The position numbers and the translations under genes are program-made. This document shows positions 54,246-58,076 of a stretch of 58,076 nucleotides of DNA, piece by piece. The DNA lies in NCBI GenBank assembly GCA_030374765.1, contig JARGXX010000056.1, forward strand, positions 1-58,076, given 5' to 3'. The DNA is from Agarophyton chilense (Eukaryota > Rhodophyta > Florideophyceae > Gracilariales > Gracilariaceae). Position 1 is the stretch's first letter. Every line of letters starts with the position of its first letter. Below the pieces are notes generated by a model. It was given only the letters and a program-made list of their open reading frames with translations, did no database searches and was not told the origin of the DNA.

Positions 54246-54874
54246 TGTGTCTCTTGCGTGTTTGCAGCTCGCGACACCTGCTTGTTTCTGGAAAATGAAG
54301 GTGACGTTTGACTCCCTGGAGCCCCAAACATGGGAGTAAGGGTTGCACAGAGGCGTTCGATTCCGGTGGAGGAAGCTGTCCATTGATTGGCAGCGACAGC
54401 ATTCATGCTCCGGGAGGCGATGGACAGCCCCCAACAGCTCGCGATTCCTGTTTCCGAAACAAGAGTGCGACAGTACGCAACCACTCGGCGGATGCAGCCG
54501 ACTCAGCAGCGTTGCTGCTGAAAGAGCACTTTTCTCTGCTTTTGAAGCACTGAAGCTCGTCAGACCTGACAGCTCATGGTGGAGGGCGGGCCCGTCTGGA
54601 GCATGACTCTCGCTCATGTGAATTGCGTGTATGCGGGGTGCGCAACAGTTTTCTTGCAGCTGGAGAAAGCCGACAGCCTATTCTCACGCGTGGATCAACA
54701 TCAAGCTAGAGTTTCCGAAAAGAGCACCAACCATTTTCTTGCAGGTCGTGAGAATGACAGATCGGCATGCATCACGGAGAGCAGTATACGGGAGAGTGCG
54801 CCTGACACTCGAATTCGACACGCACCAACGAGCATCTGCAGCTCGGCATTATCCAAACGGCGCCCGTGCTCTGG

Positions 54875-54882
54875 TATAAATA
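54875..54882 (+). promoter_or_regulatory. TATA box of pseudokinase gene, unit 4
   Basis: TATAAATA, 233 nt upstream of the ATG at 55108. Confidence 0.6.
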
Positions 54883-55107
54883 TGCTGCTCAGACGTACAA
54901 GATCGCTGCTCACATCTTCTGGTCGCCCTTTCGGTTTGCACCCTCTCCATCACTGTTTACTACTTATCCACGTACTTGCTGCAACCATTGTGTCCTCCCT
55001 GTGCGAAACAAACTTATTTGTGCTTCCTTCGCATCTCTCCCGGCTTCTGTTGTACTGGTCTTGTCCATTCTCACGGTAACCACAGCAACACATCAAGCTC
55101 GATCAAT

Positions 55108-56541
55108 ATGGTTGTTCCAGTGTTCGTCAAAAACCACAAAATTTACGACTGCCATGGATGGATTCGGGTCCGCCATGCATTGTTATCGCATCGGAAATCG
55201 TGGTACATGAAACTGTTGGGCTCTACGCTCACTCTGCATGACTGCATAGACAAGTCTGTGGAGCTGGAGTACTCGGTGACCTCTTGCAAGATCATGGGTC
55301 ATCTTGGGGGCAAGTCGTTTACCGTCAAGTTTTCGAGTGGCGCTGCACTTCGTATTTACTGCGACTCAAAACCAAAGGCTGGTAGATGGAAGAGAGCCCT
55401 GCGGCGAGCTTCAGCGCTTGAATTCGAATACGAGTTTGTGTTGGGGAACGAAATCGAGCAAGACGGCAAAAGCTCGGTTTTCAACGCCGTTCACCGGGAC
55501 AACAAAACCAAACACGCGGTGCAACGGATCTCCAAGGACCCTCTCCTCCGGAACTACGCGGAACAAAACCGCTTCCTGGGCCGACAAATCTACGCCCTGC
55601 GAACACTGCGCCACCCCAATATTCTGTCGGCGTCTCACATCTTCAACGAAGACGAACACGCCTACCTGGTTACCGCGCCGGTGAACGGAGACAGGCTTCG
55701 GGACGTGATCGCGCAAAATGGTGGGAACCTTCCTGAGGCAGCCGTTCGGCACGTTGCCAAGCAGCTTATTCCGGCTGTTGAGTATCTTCACCAGCGCGGT
55801 TTCGTTCATCGAAATATTACGACGGACACAATCTGGTGCGACCACTCTGATCAAAAGAAGCCCAAAGTAGTGTTATCCAACTTTGATTTGGTGCATTTCG
55901 TGGACGACGAGGAGGATCAGCGAATGCGCGACAGCGCGGGTGATGCTCGTTATCACGCGCCAGAGATTGTGCAAGGGCAGGCTTATAACGCCGCAGTGGA
56001 CATGTTCTCGGTGGGTGTCTGTTTGTACCACATGCTCAGCGGATCGTTTCCGTTTGCTGTCGACCCGCATCGAAGGCACATAACCGTGGAGAACAGAAGG
56101 AACGGGCCTGCTTTCAGAGAAGAGTGCTGGAAGGACATCTCAACGGAAGCCAGGTCTTTCTTGAGTTCGCTTTTGGAGCGCTCTTGGGTGAATCGTGTGT
56201 CAGCAAGCGATGCAATCTACCACGACTGGTTTTCAGTTGGGCTACCAAATGATGTGCCGCCCGCTACAGCTTTCTCAAGCGATGGCGCCAAGGAAGCCGA
56301 CACCCAGCGTACGGCTGTTTCTTCATTGTGCGGCGACAAGGTGCAGAAGATTGCGAGTATCGAAAAGCTCGCTGAAGAGAATGGTGTAACGCTCTCTCCA
56401 TTTCTGCTGCGGTTCTTAAGCCCGATCTCGAGCGAGGTACCAATAAGTGAGAGGTCCCCTGTGGATGTGTTTGCGAGCAGTTTGAGGCAATACATGGGCA
56501 GCGCTAGCTTGTCTAGCAAATGCCGTCAGATAGAGAAATAG
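55108..56541 (+). CDS. PH-domain pseudokinase, copy 4 (477 aa)
   Basis: This is the most divergent copy: Lys249 and Tyr293 as in copy 3, plus His308 for Arg (CLYHMLSG), Val318 for Ile (FAVDPHRR) and Gly378 for Glu (SVGLPND). All lie outside the former active site; Gln139, Gln160, HRN and NFD are unchanged. The frame is intact, so four full-length copies have been kept open. The spacer after this copy matches the one after copy 3, showing that these two are the ends of the older, larger duplication. Confidence 0.85.
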   Translation: MVVPVFVKNHKIYDCHGWIRVRHALLSHRKSWYMKLLGSTLTLHDCIDKSVELEYSVTSCKIMGHLGGKSFTVKFSSGAALRIYCDSKPKAGRWKRALRRASALEFEYEFVLGNEIEQDGKSSVFNAVHRDNKTKHAVQRISKDPLLRNYAEQNRFLGRQIYALRTLRHPNILSASHIFNEDEHAYLVTAPVNGDRLRDVIAQNGGNLPEAAVRHVAKQLIPAVEYLHQRGFVHRNITTDTIWCDHSDQKKPKVVLSNFDLVHFVDDEEDQRMRDSAGDARYHAPEIVQGQAYNAAVDMFSVGVCLYHMLSGSFPFAVDPHRRHITVENRRNGPAFREECWKDISTEARSFLSSLLERSWVNRVSASDAIYHDWFSVGLPNDVPPATAFSSDGAKEADTQRTAVSSLCGDKVQKIASIEKLAEENGVTLSPFLLRFLSPISSEVPISERSPVDVFASSLRQYMGSASLSSKCRQIEK

Positions 56542-56719
56542 ATCAAGTACACTCCGTAAGTGGATTAGATACAAAAAGATCCCATTCAACTGGGAAAAAA
56601 TTTATCTGGATATCACAAAGCTTTGAGAGCTTAGACACAGAATTTGGGCATATTACTGGGGTCAACGCTTCCTCATATCATGTCAAAAAGTCTCAGACCA
56701 TAAAAAGTTGCTGTCAAGG

Positions 56720-57500
56720 TAGACATGCTGTCATGTCTAAGTGCTGTAACTCCAGACAATATGCGCTGGAGCGAGGCCAAAAAGGTCATTGACAAAGTTC
56801 ACAAGCATATATATGGACACGGTAGCTTCTTGGACTACAAGATTCTTTTGGAAAGAAACAAATTGTGGAATGAAATAAATTGTGGAATGAACCAATACCT
56901 CTTTTGTCGCAATAGCCATGAAATGGTGCTCAGCATGTCGCTGCACTACTGTCCCACTGCCTACTTGGAAGTCTTCAATCAGCTCTCTACCAAAGAGTTT
57001 CAACGATGTCCTGTGCGTCGATCACTTCAATCTAGATAGAAATCTCCTCATGCTATTAAAGCAACTGAGCAAATCCGGCACATCTTTGCTGGTCTTCTGT
57101 ACCCAGGTGAAAGCTTTTATACTTTTCCTGTTCTCTGAGGACGTCGACCCATCCGGTGGAGTAAATCTTGCTCTGCATCGAGCTTACATTGATAGCGTAC
57201 AAGAATCATATTTTTGAACCAGTCGGGACTATAACTTGACACCCTGCATCTGGGTCTATGAGTATTGAAACAACTGAGCAGATTTGGCGCATCGTTGCTG
57301 ATCTTCTTGTGCCTAGCTCATATTTTGCACACATGCAATGTATGGATCTCATCTCGAGATATTCTGTTGCGTATATTGGCCTTCCACAAAGCTTGATGAG
57401 GTAGTAATTGGATTTATGGATAGTTGGGTGATTTAGTTTTTGCACCCTCCTTTGATTAAAACCAAGTTTTTTCAATTGGTGAATTCAAGAAGTACGTGAA
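56720..57500 (+). pseudogene. Decayed copia integrase fragment, spacer copy 2
   Basis: Frames include LSCLSAVTPDNMRWSEAKKV, IDKVHKHIYGHGSFLDYKI, then MKWCSACRCTTVPLPTWK and SSISSLPKSFNDVLCVDHFN. The CSAC pair corresponds to the integrase zinc-binding Cys pair of copia B (CTACRSTSVPQPSRKVSISS). It is better preserved here than in the first spacer copy, where the pair is less clear. Confidence 0.75.
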
Positions 57501-57860
57501 AGCGTCATTTCCGTTCAAAGTAGTTACGGGACATAAAGCGGGTGGTTAAAACCCCAGGGGACACAAGTAGTAGATACGCTCTCGAAAATAACAGCCCGGA
57601 ATAGGGCAAAGAAAAAAAGTCAAAGAAAGGCTTCAAGAAAAAGGAGTGCAATGGGTAGAGAGTGCAAATGAAAAAGTGACCAATATATATATATATATAT
57701 ATATGACAAGCAGAGAAAAATGTATAAATATGTGATGTAATAGAATAATGTGTGTTAAGCAATATACTACAATTTAAAAACTGGACGTTTATATCAAACG
57801 TTCTAGCAACTAGTATTGTTCTTATTTTTGACGCCGGCACGATGAGGACGACTTTCATAA

Positions 57861-58076
57861 CGAACACGTGTATCGCAAGCTTCGGGAAACTTGATTTCGA
57901 AACAAGACCCCAGACATCGGTATCTTTGTAATAAGAGCGTCGTAGTACGCTCTGATGCTTACGGTGGCCTTTGTTTACCTGCGATTGGCGCTGGCTCTGC
58001 ACGTAAATTCTGCAGCCGGCACAGCGCGCTAGAGATTCTTTTGAAAATGGAGGATGACGGAGACGCTTCTAATGTT
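57861..58076 (+). other. Short ORF with Cys-His motif, second copy (runs off window)
   Basis: It is open for 72 codons to the window end. The core RYLCNKSVVVRSDAYGGLC, then LPAIGAGSARKFCSRHS, matches the ORF at 40036. An upstream TAA lies at 57858. The downstream end is not visible, so it may be longer than the first copy. Confidence 0.3.

Larger units (their letters stand above)
43787..56610. repeat. Duplicated segment unit 4 (interrupted by copia B)
   Basis: It has the same layout as the other units. It lacks the 0.36-kb insert (like unit 1) and has four 15-bp repeats. Its pseudokinase is the most divergent of the four. Its 3' flank continues into spacer sequence as unit 3 does. The left arm (43792-45021, 50210-50814) has no supportable gene. 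Confidence 0.9.
56610..58076. repeat. Inter-unit spacer, second copy (partial)
   Basis: It matches 38890-40200 with many single-base differences, a longer (TA)n run (57681-57702) and about 100 bp of extra sequence near 57750-57850. It continues beyond the window. Confidence 0.85.

Overview
The window is nuclear DNA of a eukaryote and is dominated by LTR retrotransposons. A tandemly duplicated segment of about 8 kb sits among them. Its only convincing protein gene is an intronless PH-domain pseudokinase, and it also carries two divergent 5S rRNA genes that are easy to miss because they are not ORFs. An intron-poor gene with a TATA box, abundant Ty1/copia and Ty3/gypsy elements, intermediate GC and the shape of the 5S sequence would suit a red alga. 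That assignment is inference and is not proven by anything here.

Layout. 1-6412: a Ty3/gypsy element (gypsy A, minus strand, 3' end outside the window) with nonsense and frameshift lesions. It is inserted into the integrase of an older, more decayed gypsy element (gypsy B, minus, 6413-10435), whose 162-bp 5' LTR and primer-binding site are clear. 10436-22776: unit 1 of the duplicated segment, split by a Ty1/copia element (copia A, minus, 11499-16255). 22776-30834 and 30834-about 38890: units 2 and 3, directly abutting; the two unit junctions carry the same truncated LTR. About 38890-43624: a spacer with decayed copia integrase fragments, unclassified repeats and one short ORF. 43625-43786: a solo LTR of the gypsy B family. 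43787-about 56610: unit 4, interrupted by a second, better preserved copia element (copia B, plus, 45027-50204). 56610-58076: the start of a second copy of the spacer.

Each unit has the same order: left arm, 5S rRNA on the minus strand, about 2.3 kb, a diverged 5S rRNA on the plus strand, a 12-bp minisatellite, a TATA box, and a 477-codon PH-pseudokinase gene on the plus strand. That gives eight 5S genes and four kinase genes. In the pseudokinase the four residues that define catalysis are all replaced by amides: VAIK Lys by Gln, alpha-C Glu by Gln, HRD Asp by Asn, and the first Asp of DFG by Asn. The surrounding fold motifs are kept. I read this as a conserved catalytically dead scaffold or decoy kinase attached to a PH module.

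The units are mosaics. Unit 1 matches unit 2 exactly, as far as I can read, in its right third but not on its left. Unit 3 matches unit 2 on its left and resembles unit 4 on its right. This is what unequal crossing-over or gene conversion in a tandem array produces. Many long ORFs in the arms lack an ATG or break between units, and I have not called them genes.
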